64,000 nucleotides of DNA. Source: Siderastrea radians. Taxonomy: Eukaryota; Cnidaria; Anthozoa; Scleractinia; Rhizangiidae. The translations under genes and the position numbers were made by a program. Position 1 is the first letter of the stretch. Each line of letters opens with the position of its first letter. The stretch lies in contig OZ024892.1 in assembly GCA_964017195.1 (NCBI GenBank), positions 5,272,366 through 5,336,365 of the forward strand, given 5' to 3'. Of this stretch, positions 23,245 to 35,589 are shown piece by piece. The notes below the pieces were generated by a model. The model saw nothing but the letters and a program-made list of their open reading frames with translations, was not told where the DNA came from and ran no database searches.

Positions 23245-24161
23245 AATAGGGAATGGGTAATCGGGGAATGGGGAACGGGGAACGGGGAATCTCTAAAATA
23301 GGGAATCTCTAAAACGGGGAATCTCTAAAACGGGGAATCTCTAAAATAGGGAATCTCTAAAATGGGGAATCTCTAAAACGGGGAATTTCTAAAATAGGGA
23401 ATCTCTAAAACGGGGAATCTCTAAAATAGGGAATCTCTAAAACGGGGAATCTCTAAAACGGGGAATCTCTAAAATAGGGAATCTCTAAAATAGGGAATCT
23501 TTAAAACGGGGAATCTCTAAAATAGGGAATCTCTAAAACGGGGAATCTCTAAAATAGGGAATCTCTAAAACGGGGAATCTCTAAAATAGGGAATCTCTAA
23601 AACGGGGAATCTCTAAAATAGGGAATCTCTAAAACGGGGAATCTCTAAAATAGGGAATCTCTAAAACGGGGAATCTCTAAAATAGGGAATCTCTAAAATA
23701 GGGAATCTCTAAAACGGGGAATCTCTAAAACGGGGAATCTCTAAAACGGGGAATCTCTAAAATAGGGAATCTCTAAAATAAAGAATCTTTAAAACGGGGA
23801 ATCTCTAAAATAGGGAATCTCTAAAATAGGGAATCTCTAAAATAGGGAATCTCTAAAATAAGGAATCTCTAAAATAGGCAAACTCTAAAACGGGGAATCT
23901 CTAAAATAGGGAATCTCTAAAACGGGGAATCTCTAAAATAGGGAATCTCTAAAATAGGGAATCTCTAAAACGGGGAATCTCTAAAATAGGGAATCTCTAA
24001 GACGGGGAATCTCTAAAACGGGGAATCTCTATAATAGGGAATCTCTAAAACGGGGAATCTCTAAAATAGGGAATCTCTAAAATAGGGAATCTCTAAAATG
24101 GGGAATCTCTAAAACGAGGAATCTCTAAAAGAGGGAACCTCTAAAATAGGGAATCTCTAAA
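23245..24161. repeat. 16-bp satellite, left foldback arm
   Basis: About 55-57 tandem units of AATCTCTAAAA followed by either TAGGG or CGGGG. The two unit types are interspersed in a non-periodic order, with rare variants (TGGGG, TAAAG, GAGGG). Confidence 0.9.
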
Positions 24162-25044
24162 TCCACAAGCCCGAACTAAAATCTCATGTCTGTTTTTCTC
24201 TCTACCATAATTTGGAAACGATAGATAACCCAAGGGACCCTATAAACGCGTTGCGTGACCAACTCGTCACACATCCCTTTAATAAGGCACCGTAATTGCA
24301 GTTTGAAGAGAGGTATCTTTTTCGGTGTAATAAAATTGAGTGAACTGAAATAAATCACATCCTGCTGATTGTGATACAATTTATTTTTGTGTGTTGACTG
24401 CCGATACTACTTGCAACGCTTCTTTAAGTCTTATTCCACGCTCCAGTTTCTCATTACTGTCACCTGTATTTTGATTGAACTGGTTAGCATTTGTATTACA
24501 ATAAGAAGATACTGCACAGCTAAGTCGCGGAAACGCACACAGGAACGTTGTTGGCCAGATTCCATCCCCACTTTCCTGTTTACATTTCAAATAAAGAGTT
24601 TATGTTTACTACACGTAGAAGAGAGTCAGGACACCTCGACTTCTCATTCTGAACAGTGCGTAAGATATTTGATGCAAACTGACGGACCCGTGAGGAAACC
24701 GAAACTAAATAGGATCCAAACCCACCAATGGCAGTTCACGTTTGTAATGGGAATTCTTTGGATAATTTTTTCATGGCCAATCAAAGAAAACGTAATGATA
24801 ACTTTGTACAAGTGGCATCGGAACGGCGCGCAGCACTGTAACAGAAAAGCGCTGCTTCGATTGCGAATTGCCGAGTCGACCAAGCCGTGTTCCACCGTGG
24901 AAAGGTAAGCAAACATCACCACCCGTGATACCCTGCTAACAGAGACTTTTCGTTTTGTATTCACGATAAACAAAACAACTAAGCGAAATACGAGAGACGC
25001 GAACATCATCGTACATGCTAAGAAAACTTTCCAGAAAGAATTAA

Positions 25045-25463
25045 GATGGAATCCATCAGGAAATTGAGTAATCAGTGGACAAAAATCTTGTACCAGAGTA
25101 ATTTAAAGTATATCGCATTCTTTTTTGTACTTTTTAAGAGCTATAGACGTAATTAGTTATCTGTAATAACACCAAAGACAATTTCTTATGGGAGCCCGTG
25201 CAATCAAAATTAAAATTTCACAGGAATTGTGTAAACACGGGTAAAATAAGTAAATTTTTATGAGAAGATTTCATTTTGTGAAATTTGAAATTTAGTTTCT
25301 CGGGCTCCCATAAGAAATCGTCTTTGGGGTTATTACAGATAACAAATTACATCCATAGCTCTCAAAAAATGTAAAAAAGAATGCGATATGCTTTAAATTA
25401 TTCTGGTACAAGATTTTTGTCCACTGAAACTTAAAATTACTCACTTTCCTAATGGATTCCGTC
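25045..25463. mobile_element. TTAA-flanked palindromic MITE, left arm only
   Basis: This 419-bp element begins GATGGAATCCATCAGGAAAT and ends with GGATTCCGTC; its arms are long inverted repeats (a CTTGTACCAGA / TCTGGTACAAG pair and a TTATGGGAGCCCG / CGGGCTCCCATAA pair). It is bounded by TTAA at 25,041-25,044 and 25,464-25,467. The mirror arm at 26,761-26,764 has a single TTAA with the same flanks and no element, so the insertion site and duplication are confirmed within the window. Confidence 0.9.
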
Positions 25464-27642
25464 TTAACACTCTGCTAGCAGGGTATACCTATAAACTGTA
25501 AACTGTTAAGCACGTTTTCGAATTCTCATATGAACGGTAACAATACCTATGTTGTATTATTTTACTGTAAGCAAAAGAAAAAATGTACAACAGCCTCATT
25601 TTACCAATAACTAATAAAGGAGCCATTTACGCTGGCTTTGCGCCTCGAGCCAACAACATGTGACTGTGATGTCGTGACCTTTTACGTCTCGACTGTGATG
25701 GCGTGACTTTTGACATCTTCAGCCAAAAACATGTTACGTTTTGAGAGGTGACTGTTATTGTCTAGACTTGTTCCAGATATACCTTATTTTTACTTATTTT
25801 CGCGCGTCTTAATTTTAGCGAATTGAAAAAAAAAATTGAGAAATTAAAGGCCAGCACAAAAAAATCCTCTCAAAATTTACACACGCAGAATGTAATACAC
25901 TCGTGAGAAATTTACGTAATCAAACATATGAGTCAATAAATATAAGAGCGATTTTCGTTTGACCTTGAAAAAGTGTTTCCGTAAGTGTTCGTTATTTGTT
26001 TCATCAGCCACTAGTTAAAAATGTGAAAACAAGACCTCGTTCCTTTACCGCTGCAGAGAACCCTAATATGGGTAAAGCATTGTTCCATTGCGCAATCGTA
26101 TTGTTGAATACAGAGGTACATGAAAGCTCTTTACTAGGTGGATAATGCTTGATGTTCGCTAAACCAACCAAAAGCCGTGTGCGTTTATGTGTTCCCTAAA
26201 CCAATTAAATTAAATTGCCATTTTTTGATTCCTTTGTTGTTTGTTCGCACGTAGTTACTTCAAGGTCAAACGAAAATCGCTCTAAAATTTATTGATTCAT
26301 ATGTTTGATTATGCAAATTTCTCACGAGTGTATTACATTCTGCGTGTGTAAATTTTGAGAGGATTTTTTGTGCTGGCCTTTAATTTCTCAAATTTTTTTT
26401 TTCAATTCGCTAAAATTAAGACGCACGAAAATAAGTAAAAATAAGGTATATCTGGAACAAGTCTAGACAATAACAGTCACCTCTCAAAACGTAACATGTT
26501 TTTGGCTGAAGATGTCAAAAGTCACGCCATCACAGTCGAGACGTAAAAGGTCACGACATCACAGTCACATGTTGTTGGCTCGAGGCGCAAAGCCAGCGTA
26601 AATGGCTCCTTTATTAGTTATTGGTAAAATGAGGCTGTTGTACATTTTTTCTTTTGCTTACAGTAAAATAATACAACATAGGTATTGTTACCGTTCATAT
26701 GAGAATTCGAAAACGTGCTTAACAGTTTACAGTTTATAGGTATACCCTGCTAGCAGAGTGTTAATTCTTTCTGGAAAGTTTTCTTAGCATGTACGATGAT
26801 GTTCGCGTCTCTCGTATTTCGCTTAGTTGTTTTGTTTATCGTGAATACAAAACGAAAAGTCTCTGTTAGCAGGGTATCACGGGTGGTGATGTTTGCTTAC
26901 CTTTCCACGGTGGAACACGGCTTGGTCGACTCGGCAATTCGCAATCGAAGCAGCGCTTTTCTGTTACAGTGCTGCGCGCCGTTCCGATGCCACTTGTACA
27001 AAGTTATCATTACGTTTTCTTTGATTGGCCATGAAAAAATTATCCAAAGAATTCCCATTACAAACGTGAACTGCCATTGGTGGGTTTGGATCCTATTTAG
27101 TTTCGGTTTCCTCACGGGTCCGTCAGTTTGCATCAAATATCTTACGCACTGTTCAGAATGAGAAGTCGAGGTGTCCTGACTCTCTTCTACGTGTAGTAAA
27201 CATAAACTCTTTATTTGAAATGTAAACAGGAAAGTGGGGATGGAATCTGGCCAACAACGTTCCTGTGTGCGTTTCCGCGACTTAGCTGTGCAGTATCTTC
27301 TTATTGTAATACAAATGCTAACCAGTTCAATCAAAATACAGGTGACAGTAATGAGAAACTGGAGCGTGGAATAAGACTTAAAGAAGCGTTGCAAGTAGTA
27401 TCGGCAGTCAACACACAAAAATAAATTGTATCACAATCAGCAGGATGTGATTTATTTCAGTTCACTCAATTTTATTACACCGAAACAGATACCTCTCTTC
27501 AAACTGCAATTACGGTGCCTTATTAAAGGGATGTTGACGAGTTGGTCACGCAACGCGTTTATAGGGTCCCTTGGGTTATCTATCCTTTCCAAATTATGGT
27601 AGAGAGAAAAACAAGAGATTTTAGTTCGGGCTTGTGGATTTA

Positions 27643-28130
27643 GAGATTCCCTATTTTAGAGATTCCCCGTTTTAGAGGTTCCCTCTTTTAGAGATTCCCT
27701 ATTTTAGAGATTCCCTATTTTAGAGATTCCCTATTTTAGAGATTCCCCGTTTTAGAGATTCCCTATTTTAGAGATTCCCTATTTTAGAGATTCCCTATTT
27801 TAGAGATTCCCTATTTTAGAGATTCCCCGTTTTAGAGATTCCCCGTTTTAGAGATTCCCTATTTTAGAGATTCCCCGTTTTAGAGATTCCCCGTTTTAGA
27901 GATTCCCCGTTTTAGAGATTCCCCATTTTAGAGATTCCCTATTTTAGAGATTCCCCGTTTTAGAGATTCCCTATTTTAGAGATTCCCCGTTTTAGAGATT
28001 CCCCGTTTTAGAGATTCCCTATTTTAGAGATTCCCCGTTCCCCGTTCCCCGTTCCCCGTTCCCCGTTCCTCGTTCCCCATTCCCCGTTCCTCAATTCCCC
28101 GTTCCTCGATTCCCCCTTCCCTATTTTAGA
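27643..28130. repeat. 16-bp satellite, right foldback arm
   Basis: About 24 units of the complement of the left-arm satellite, then about 100 bp of a shorter TTCCCCG-type repeat. It is less than half the length of the left-arm array. Confidence 0.88.
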
Positions 28131-29461
28131 GATAGCCGTTCTTTGATTGGAAAAAATTCTCATCCTAACTTTATTTTAAGACGCTTGATTAAATTCCTAC
28201 GTGCAGTCAGTCATGCAGAAAAGCGCGCGCCTGTTTCTGATTGGCGGTTGCATTGACAGCTAACTTAATTGGATTACCTAAAAATCGGTGGGCGGAGATG
28301 AAAAAATTGGGGTCTTTGTAGCAGGCGTTCCCTCGTCCCTAGCTCCCAGAACCCCATTTTCCTCCCGCGTTCTCGCTCCCCTTCCCCTTTCCCGTTTACG
28401 CCTGCTACGCAGGCTACATAAAATAAACAATCCCAGTTAGTGCACTAAATTTACAGCACATACATGTGGACGGTAAAAACAACTTAGTAGAATAATACTG
28501 GCAATTTCCCGAATTAATATACTGAAAAGTGCTAGGAATAGTGAACAAATTATTTCCTACCTGTCAATCAAACGCTGTTGCTGTTTACGATCACACGGCG
28601 GTCCAAGATATTTGCGCATTCGTATAAATGTATAGGTGAAAATGGCGATTTCTTGTTTTTTTTGTCCAAAACCTCCAAGTTCAGGGGAGGCTGCGGTAAT
28701 TCAAGAGGCCTCAGTGAACTCTTTCGTCTTCGAGATTGCAATGACTGTATTACTTCCCACCTGAACTCATGCCATTTGTCCAGAGAAAACATGACGGAGT
28801 ACGAGCTAAGTAAGGGTTAGACAATGAACGCGAGTGTTCTATGGGATATAGTGTCCCGAGCAAAGATAGAATGCCACGAGGCCGCAGGCCGAGTGGCATT
28901 CTATCTTAGGGAATCTCTATCTTGCGTGCAGATTGTATTTTTGCATTTTAATTTTTTAGCTCTCACCTTGAAATCACGTTGCTATTTTGTTTACGATATT
29001 TTTGCTATTGTACACACGCCTTTGAGTTGCAATGTTTTACTGAGAGTGCTTCACCGCGCGGTTTATCGCAGTTGATGCGTAAACAGCCATGAGCCAATAA
29101 TACACGGACTGAGGAACTCGGGGCAGTGATTGCCCCACAAGATTTACTAGATTTACACCGGTGAAAGCAGTCTTCTACGCGCTACGACCACCGGCACCAG
29201 CAAGTGGGGAACCCGCAGGGAAAGCCAAGAGACCAAAGACAAGTTCAAGTACAACACTCGTAGTCCGGCAAACGCGGAGAAACAAGTCTGTCCTTCTATT
29301 TCAATTAAGGTCTGAACATTTTTTATTTCATGTAAAGCTGTAAAGTAATGGTTTTTCTTTCGATTTGCTTTTTGCTTTGCTATTACAAGATTGCATTTTT
29401 TGTTGTTTTTTGACATCGCCGTTAAAGCTGTTGTTTTTATCGATTTAGTTATAAATATTCA

Positions 29462-29608
29462 CAGAGAATTTGTGCATTCATTAGTAGTTTCTACTTAGTC
29501 ATTAGTATGCTCTATATAGAGCATACTAATGAGGCTTCCAAACAAAGGAAAACAATGCCTCATTAGTATGCTCTATATAGAACCACTAATGAATGCAGAA
29601 ATTCTCTG
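29462..29608. repeat. Hairpin with CATTAGTATGCTCTATATAG arms
   Basis: CAGAGAATTTGTGCATTCAT at the left pairs with the complement of ATGAATGCAGAAATTCTCTG at the right; internal GCTCTATATAGAGC is itself palindromic. A second copy is at 30,433-30,580 in the duplicated unit. Confidence 0.75.
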
Positions 29609-29716
29609 TACTTTTACCCCGCAATTTCCCTGTGCTTCAAAGCCCCTGCCACTTTACATAATTTAAGACAGTTTATGGAATATAGAGCATCGAAATGCTG
29701 TACACTGATTGGCTGA

Positions 29717-29875
29717 GTGGGTGTGACCATGTTCTAAGTAAGGGTTAGACAATGAACGCGTGTGTTCTATGGGATATAGTGTAGGCCGAGTGGCATTCTA
29801 TCTTGCGGGGGACGCTATATCCCATAGGACACGAGCGTTCATTGTCTAACCGTCTTAGAACATGATCACACCCAC
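29717..29875. repeat. Long palindrome at the duplication junction
   Basis: GTGGGTGTGACCATGTTCTA...GACAATGAACG and CGTTCATTGTC...TAGAACATGATCACACCCAC are complementary arms of about 60-65 bp around a short spacer. The palindrome spans the boundary between the two tandem units. Confidence 0.75.
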
Positions 29876-30708
29876 GAAGAATTTCGTTTTTGTGTGCAGA
29901 TTGTATTTTTGCATTTTAATTTTTTAGTTCTCACCTTGAAATCACGTTGCTATTTTCTTTACGATATTTTTGCTATTGTACACACGCCTTTGAGTTGCAA
30001 TGTTTTACTGAGAGTGCTTCACCGCGCGGTTTATCGCAGTTGATGCGTAAACAGCCATGAGCCAATACACGGACTGAGGAACTCGAGGCAGTGATTGCCC
30101 CACAAGATTTACTAGATTTACACTGGTGAAAGCAGTCTTCTACGCGCTACGACCACCGGCACCAGCAAGTGGGGAACGCGCAGGGAAAGCCAAGAGACCA
30201 AAGACAAGTTCAAGTACAACACTCGTAGTCCGGCAAACGCGGAGAAACAAGTCTGTCCTTCTATTTCAATTAAGGTCTGAACATTTTTTATTTCATGTAA
30301 AGCTGTAAAGTAATGGTTTTTCTTTCGATTTGCTTTTTGCTTTGCTATTACAAGATTGCATTTTTTGTTGTTGTTTTTTTTTTGACATCGCCGTTGAAGC
30401 TGTTGTTTTTATCGATTTAGTTATAAATATTCACAGAGAATTTGTGCATTCATTAGTAGCTTCTACTTAGTCATTACTATGCTCTATATAGAGCATACTA
30501 ATGAGGCTTCCAAACAAAGGAAAACAATGCCTCATTAGTATGCTCTATATAGAACCACTAATGAATGCAGAAATTCTCTGTAATTTTACCCCGCAATTTC
30601 CCTGTGCTTCAAAGCCCCTGCCACTTTACATAATTTAAGACAGTTTATGGAATATAGAGCATCGAAATGCTGGACACTGATTGGCTGAGTGGGTGTGACC
30701 ATGTTCTA

Positions 30709-33700
30709 ATTCTTGCACGAGCAGGTGTTTTTGAATTACCTCTTGCAAAGGTTAATGAAATGATGATTTGTCCGAAGCATCGTCATTCTTTGGGAAAATA
30801 CTGGAAGCAGCGGCGGCCATGTCAGTATCCTATGCATCGTGGTGGGAGAAAAGCAACTAAGAGCCGAAACGTAGTGAACGTACGTCAACATGGCAAAGGA
30901 AATAATTAATCTACACGGAGTAATTGTACCGATCGGCTCAGGTTTCTACATGATCACGTGCGCGTCTATTTATTTTAGAATACCAATAAACAGTTTTGAA
31001 TTCACTATTAAAAGAAAAATAGTGCTCATGGCAGCTCTTAAAAATTTAAGGCTCTTTTCCTTTCATACTGCAGCAATCTGCAGCGTGTGTCGAAGGTATC
31101 ACAAGTCTACAGTCGACCAGTCACCGTGGGTTGCAGGGGAAATTGAAGACAATGTGGAAGACGCGGGTACAATGGAAGGGATTGCTAACAGGTGTGAACG
31201 AAGCTTCACCAAGTAGCAAAATTCAACCACGAGCAATAATTATTCAAAGAAAGTACAATGGAGAGGGTGAACGGCTTATAACTGCGTAGCTGCAAATTCA
31301 TATGTGTGGTGTTATTTTTCTAAACATTTTTGTAGTCCTCAGTCTAAGCTTACCAGTTTCCACGTGTTTATTCCCGCCAATATACCACCCTTCCCTAAAC
31401 ACGCGCCAAATGTATCTTTAACTCATATTTAGTTATTTTTCATATACGAATCAATCAGCATGTGTCCTGGGAGCCACAGTCTCCAGGCAAAAAAGGCTGG
31501 GTTGCCTGTGCACATATGTGTTATTTCCCTTGCCATACCCAGTTTTCATAAGTATCCTACTGAGTACGAACTATAAAACTCTGATAGATTGTTTTAGAGT
31601 TAAAACTAGTGTTTTTTATTTTCAAAGGGATGCGAAATTAGCTGCTTCAGCTGCTTTCGCAGTTATGAATGTTCGCCTTTAACGCCACGTGCTGTGGTCT
31701 ACGCGGCTGACTCAGACGTGGAGTAGACTCCTGGTTTGGGTGCTGGTCATGACGACATGAAGAGCGAATCAGAAAATGATTCTCAAGAGAATGAGTCTTC
31801 CAGTTAGTGTTTTTAATCTATCAATGGCGAACCTGGCGGAAGTTGCAGGAAAGAACATTGAACCACTGGAGTATCAATTAGAACGTTTGGAGGAGAGTAG
31901 TGACTTAATAAAACAAACATTTTCACGCAAAGCCAAACAGGCCTGTCAATTAGTGTGTGAAGTTCTGGCGCCTCGTGATGGAGAAAAACTGTTTAAAGCT
32001 GTTCAGCAGCAGCGAAGTGAATTCGAAGGAATAGCTAGTGATTCTGGCATAGAGGCACTTGTTTCTGCCTATAGGAAAGCACCTTCGAAAAAGCTCAAAA
32101 CACAAATTCTTAGCATCTATGCCAATAAGTTCACAGTAAGCGAGCTGAAAGCCATTCACCACCCCTTTGAAACACTCAGTGACAGGAAAATAAAGAAAGC
32201 GCGAGCTCATACTTCTTCTCATGGTCCCGGCATCCCAGTTGCTAAATACCACCTCATCGGATCCGACTAGACAACAGCCAGTTAGACCACTTTTTTGGAA
32301 TTCACATCTCGACCTTATTTTTATCAAGACGTGGCATTTGGAAGTCACAAACTAAAACTTGACAGTGGGCAAGGGCTGGTTATGGCAAATGTAGTGCGTA
32401 CAGCTGCAAAATGTACCATCATAAGTCAGTACCTCGATTACTGCAGAGAAGATAACTTTGATCCTCTGAACCGAGCCACTATGTGGAGAATTTTAGAGGG
32501 GCAAGAGGCTTCTCAGAGAAAATCTCTTAAAGGTCTCGACAACACGGCTGCTGATGGCGCAGATGGCTTCGAAGCGCTTCACAAGATTTTAGAAGAGTTA
32601 GAGGAAGTTGCGCCGACAAAGAGTGGTGTTCGCAAACGAGAAGGAAGCTTCGAGATAGTAAGTTATACTTAAAGACGATTTACCGTGATCACTGCCAAGA
32701 AGAGAGCAAGTGTCCCGATCATTGCAGAGCATTTGCCTTGAGTGATAAAGATGACGCAAGTTATCAAACAGACTGCAACCACAGTCATGATCATGTATGC
32801 AACGATTGTCAAGCACTAAAGGGAGTGATTCAGGACGTCCAGTCGGCCATTATCTAGTGTTCCTCCAAAATAAACAACAAAGAGAAAGAAGATGATCTTC
32901 GATATATGAAGCAGACGCTGCAGCAGCAATTCAGGGAGTGGAAGGCTCATGTCATGCGGGCACAAAACCAGGATCAGAGCAAGCAAAATGTTCTGCTTTC
33001 TCTACAAGAAAACGAGGTGTTTGTAATAGTAGCCTGGGCAATGAAGCTTATTCAGATAAAGTTTCGCGAAAAACAGTCCGAATGGTTCGGGAAGTGGGGC
33101 ATAATCTGGCATATCTCCAGTGTCATTACTAAGCAAGCAGACACGCTGAAAATCACATCGTATGCCCATTTGTTCAACAGTTGCAGCCAGGATTGGTTTT
33201 CGGTTCTCTCCATCCTTGACAACTTGCTTTCAGTTATTAAAAGCAGCAACCCTGACATAACAAAGGCTTACTTTAGGTCAGACGAGGCGGGATGCTACCA
33301 TAACAGTTGCCTGATATCTTCTTTGAGAGACCTTGGAAAACGTCAAGGTATTGAAGTCTTGAGGTATGATCATTCTGAGCCGCAATACGGAAAAGACGTT
33401 TGCGACAATGCTGTGTCCAATGAAAGCAGCCATTAGGCGTTATTGCAATGAAGGGAATGATGTCAATACAGCTGAAGACATGCATGTTGCTTTGATGAAA
33501 AGACCAGTTCGTGGAACGACAGCCGCAGTTTGTTGTGTTAACGAAGACAGCAGAACTTTGAAATTACTGAATAAGATCCCAAATTACAGTTCTCTTCACA
33601 ATTTTGAATTGACCCCTGAAGGCCTTCGAGCATGGAAGTCATCCAACGTTGGCAGTGGCAAAGTGTTTTTATGGGAGAGCATTATACAAAGTCCTCAAGA

Positions 33701-34615
33701 AGCTACAGGCCTTACCTTAAAACAGCCGTTTTTCCCAACCTCAGCAAGAGAAATGGATAGAACCCGCAAAGAAAAAAAAACCGATGACGTGGATAGCAGC
33801 TCCTTTGAATGCCCAGATCCCAAATGTACAGAGGAATTTAACAGTCCTGAAGAACTGGACATTCACTTGAATGTCTTTGGGCACTGCCGCCCTGCAGAAC
33901 CGGCAAAAGTTGGCCTTTATGACCAATTGCGGATAGATTGGGTTCAACGTTTCCAGACGATTTCTTTGAGTGACACTAAAACATCTTACAATGTCGGTGA
34001 GGGAGAATTGGCAACAAGTGAAACCGACTTGTTTGAAATGGGATGGGCACTTCACAAGTCACGATCCACTCAAAAGCGGTTTTCTAAAATAGTGCGTGAC
34101 TATCTGCAGAAAAAGTTTGAAATTGGACAGCAAACTGGAAGAAAAGAGGATCCCGCGCAAGTGGCAGATGACATGCGGAGAGCTAGAAACGCAAAGGGAG
34201 AAAGAATGTTCACCCGAACTGAGTGGCTTACCAAGCTTCAAGTTCAGGGTTTTTTCTCAAGACTTTCTGCCAGGCAAAGGCTGACAGGCCGAAAAGAATT
34301 CGCCCGAGACGAAGTCAGTGATGATCTTGATGAAGAAAGTGAAGAGGAGCATGCAAGCAGACAAGATGAAAACTATTCGACGAAGTTCATGATGCTGTCG
34401 TGTCTGAAATTGGTGTCATCCACCCAGTGATCTACGATGTGTATAACGTTTGTGAGATGGTCGCAGAAAATAATCTTTCCTCTTTCAAAGTTAAGATGCT
34501 TAGAGAAATTTGTACCTACTTTGAAATTAGATTTAAAACAAGGGACAAAAAGTCGGAACTCGTGAAGAAACTAACCGAAATGGTATTAGACTGTAGCTGC
34601 CTGAGCACCTAAAAG
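30709..34615 (+). pseudogene. Multi-copy-type transposon-like gene, broken; SAP-like C-terminus
   Basis: A series of plus-strand frames reads as one decayed protein. In order: a Cys/His block (MICPKHRHSLGKYW then CQYPMHRGG, 30,764-30,840); CSVCRRYH (about 31,080); 31,776-32,270 (SIYANKFTVSELKAIHHPFE); 32,295-32,672 (SQRKSLKGLDNTAADGADGF); a Cys/His-rich stretch near 32,700-32,850; 32,906-33,436 with an acidic nuclease-like region (AYFRSDEAGCYHN, YDHSEPQYGKDVCDN); 33,366-34,430 with RRYCNEGNDV, RPVRGTTAAVCCV, a C2H2-like finger (CPDPKCTEEF) and EWLTKLQVQGFFSRL; and 34,400-34,612 ending in a SAP-like helix pair (MLREICTYFEIRF). Frame breaks occur at least near 32,280, 32,675, 33,420 and 34,390. 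The spaced Asp/Glu residues suggest an RNase-H-fold transposase, but I cannot name the superfamily. I recall similar unnamed proteins being common in cnidarian gene sets. Confidence 0.55.
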
Positions 34616-35589
34616 TTTAGGGCAAGGATTCGACCAAAGTTAAAACACGTTTTCACAATCAGTAATTCCTGTACTGTGTTGTTGTTATTACATCTTAAGT
34701 GCGTGTGGGTGGAAAACCACCATTTTCCCAACAATTATATTTATCAAACAGAGAACAGTGAAAGCTACTTTAAGGAATTTAGTAGATGTTTTCTACTGGT
34801 TAGCAGAGGACGCCTTTGTTTGTTTGATTTCGTCGCTTGATTCAGTTTCAGCTATGGGTGCTCCCTGAAGACGTGGAAAGAAATCCCATATATAATTTCT
34901 ATCTATAATTTGGGGTGTGGATGCATTTATACATTTAGTTTGTTAATCGATACACTACGAAACGAAACATATGTATGCTTAGTATGGAAAGTAGTACTGA
35001 ACAGCAGAGTCGGGCTGAGGAACTCCACTGAATAGCTGCTTCTAGTGCAATATACATAGTAATTATTTGTCTAAAGATACCTTTGGTTGTACCTGGTTTG
35101 CGATTCAGTTGCATTACATTGAAAAGTGTAAAGTGTATGGATTTCCCCAGGGGCTGGTGGTGGGGGGGGGGACACCCATAGAAGGCCTCGTCGAAACTTG
35201 TGAAAGGGGCCCCTTAAGAGGTATCAGAATCTCGTTTAGGGGGCGTAAGGTTCAGACCTAGAAGGAAGGAAGTAGTTCTGGTCATACTTTCTTTGTAAGA
35301 TTATACCCTTAATAAAGGCACCGCGATAACTACATTGCGTTGGCTTCAGATTTAAACACCTTAAGTGGTACCAACCGTAGAGTTTAAACAGTACTCCCGA
35401 TAATTTTATATCTGATTCCCCCACCCCATACGGGCACGCACATGTGATAGAACAAAATGCCGAATTGCACGTATTTCGCATACACAGTGTTAGTTCGTTG
35501 CTTTTTTATGTCTCCAGGCAGCGTTAATGTTATAGGTCAATTTTCGTTACCTTTTGCGCTAAACAAAACGGAAGGTCCACGGTGAAACC
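34616..35589. other. Stretch without recognised genes
   Basis: AT-rich sequence downstream of the broken transposon-like gene, with a G10 run at about 35,161. No family-like coding sequence or long inverted repeat seen. Confidence 0.45.

Larger units (their letters stand above)
22332..28416. mobile_element. Large foldback element with satellite-bearing arms
   Basis: The arms are inverted copies: 23,229-25,975 against 26,263-28,148, around a 287-bp unique centre. Each arm from outside to inside has a 16-bp satellite, a block of about 850 bp that is near-identical between arms (24,161-25,040 and 26,765-27,645), and about 500 bp of further arm. Flanking both is a shared GC-rich ~110-bp block starting TAGCCTGCGTAGCAGGCG (22,332-22,450) and ending with its complement (28,313-28,416). 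Satellite-filled long arms resemble Foldback elements. Open frames of up to 173 codons in the arms (24,387-24,908 and its mirror 26,897-27,418) have no recognisable domain and I do not call them genes. Confidence 0.75.
28806..30709. repeat. Tandem duplication of a ~0.95-kb unit
   Basis: Unit 1 (28,806-29,733) and unit 2 (29,734-30,709) both start CTAAGTAAGGGTTAGACAAT and end GTGTGACCATGTTCTA, and are nearly identical between (for example the 60-codon frames at 29,161 and 30,126 differ at one residue). The unit breakpoints carry the same CTAA. The open frames do not match a family. Confidence 0.85.

Noticed and set aside
23245..24161. Possible CRISPR array
   Set aside because: Units are contiguous 16-bp repeats with no unique spacers, in a eukaryotic mobile context.
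24387..24908. 173-codon ORF repeated exactly in the mirror arm (26,897-27,418)
   Set aside because: Identity follows from the inverted duplication, not from selection; no recognisable domain and an overlapping antisense frame of similar length.
29161..30308. Two near-identical 60-codon ORFs as a gene family
   Set aside because: They are the same sequence in two tandem units; no codon-level conservation beyond the duplication itself.
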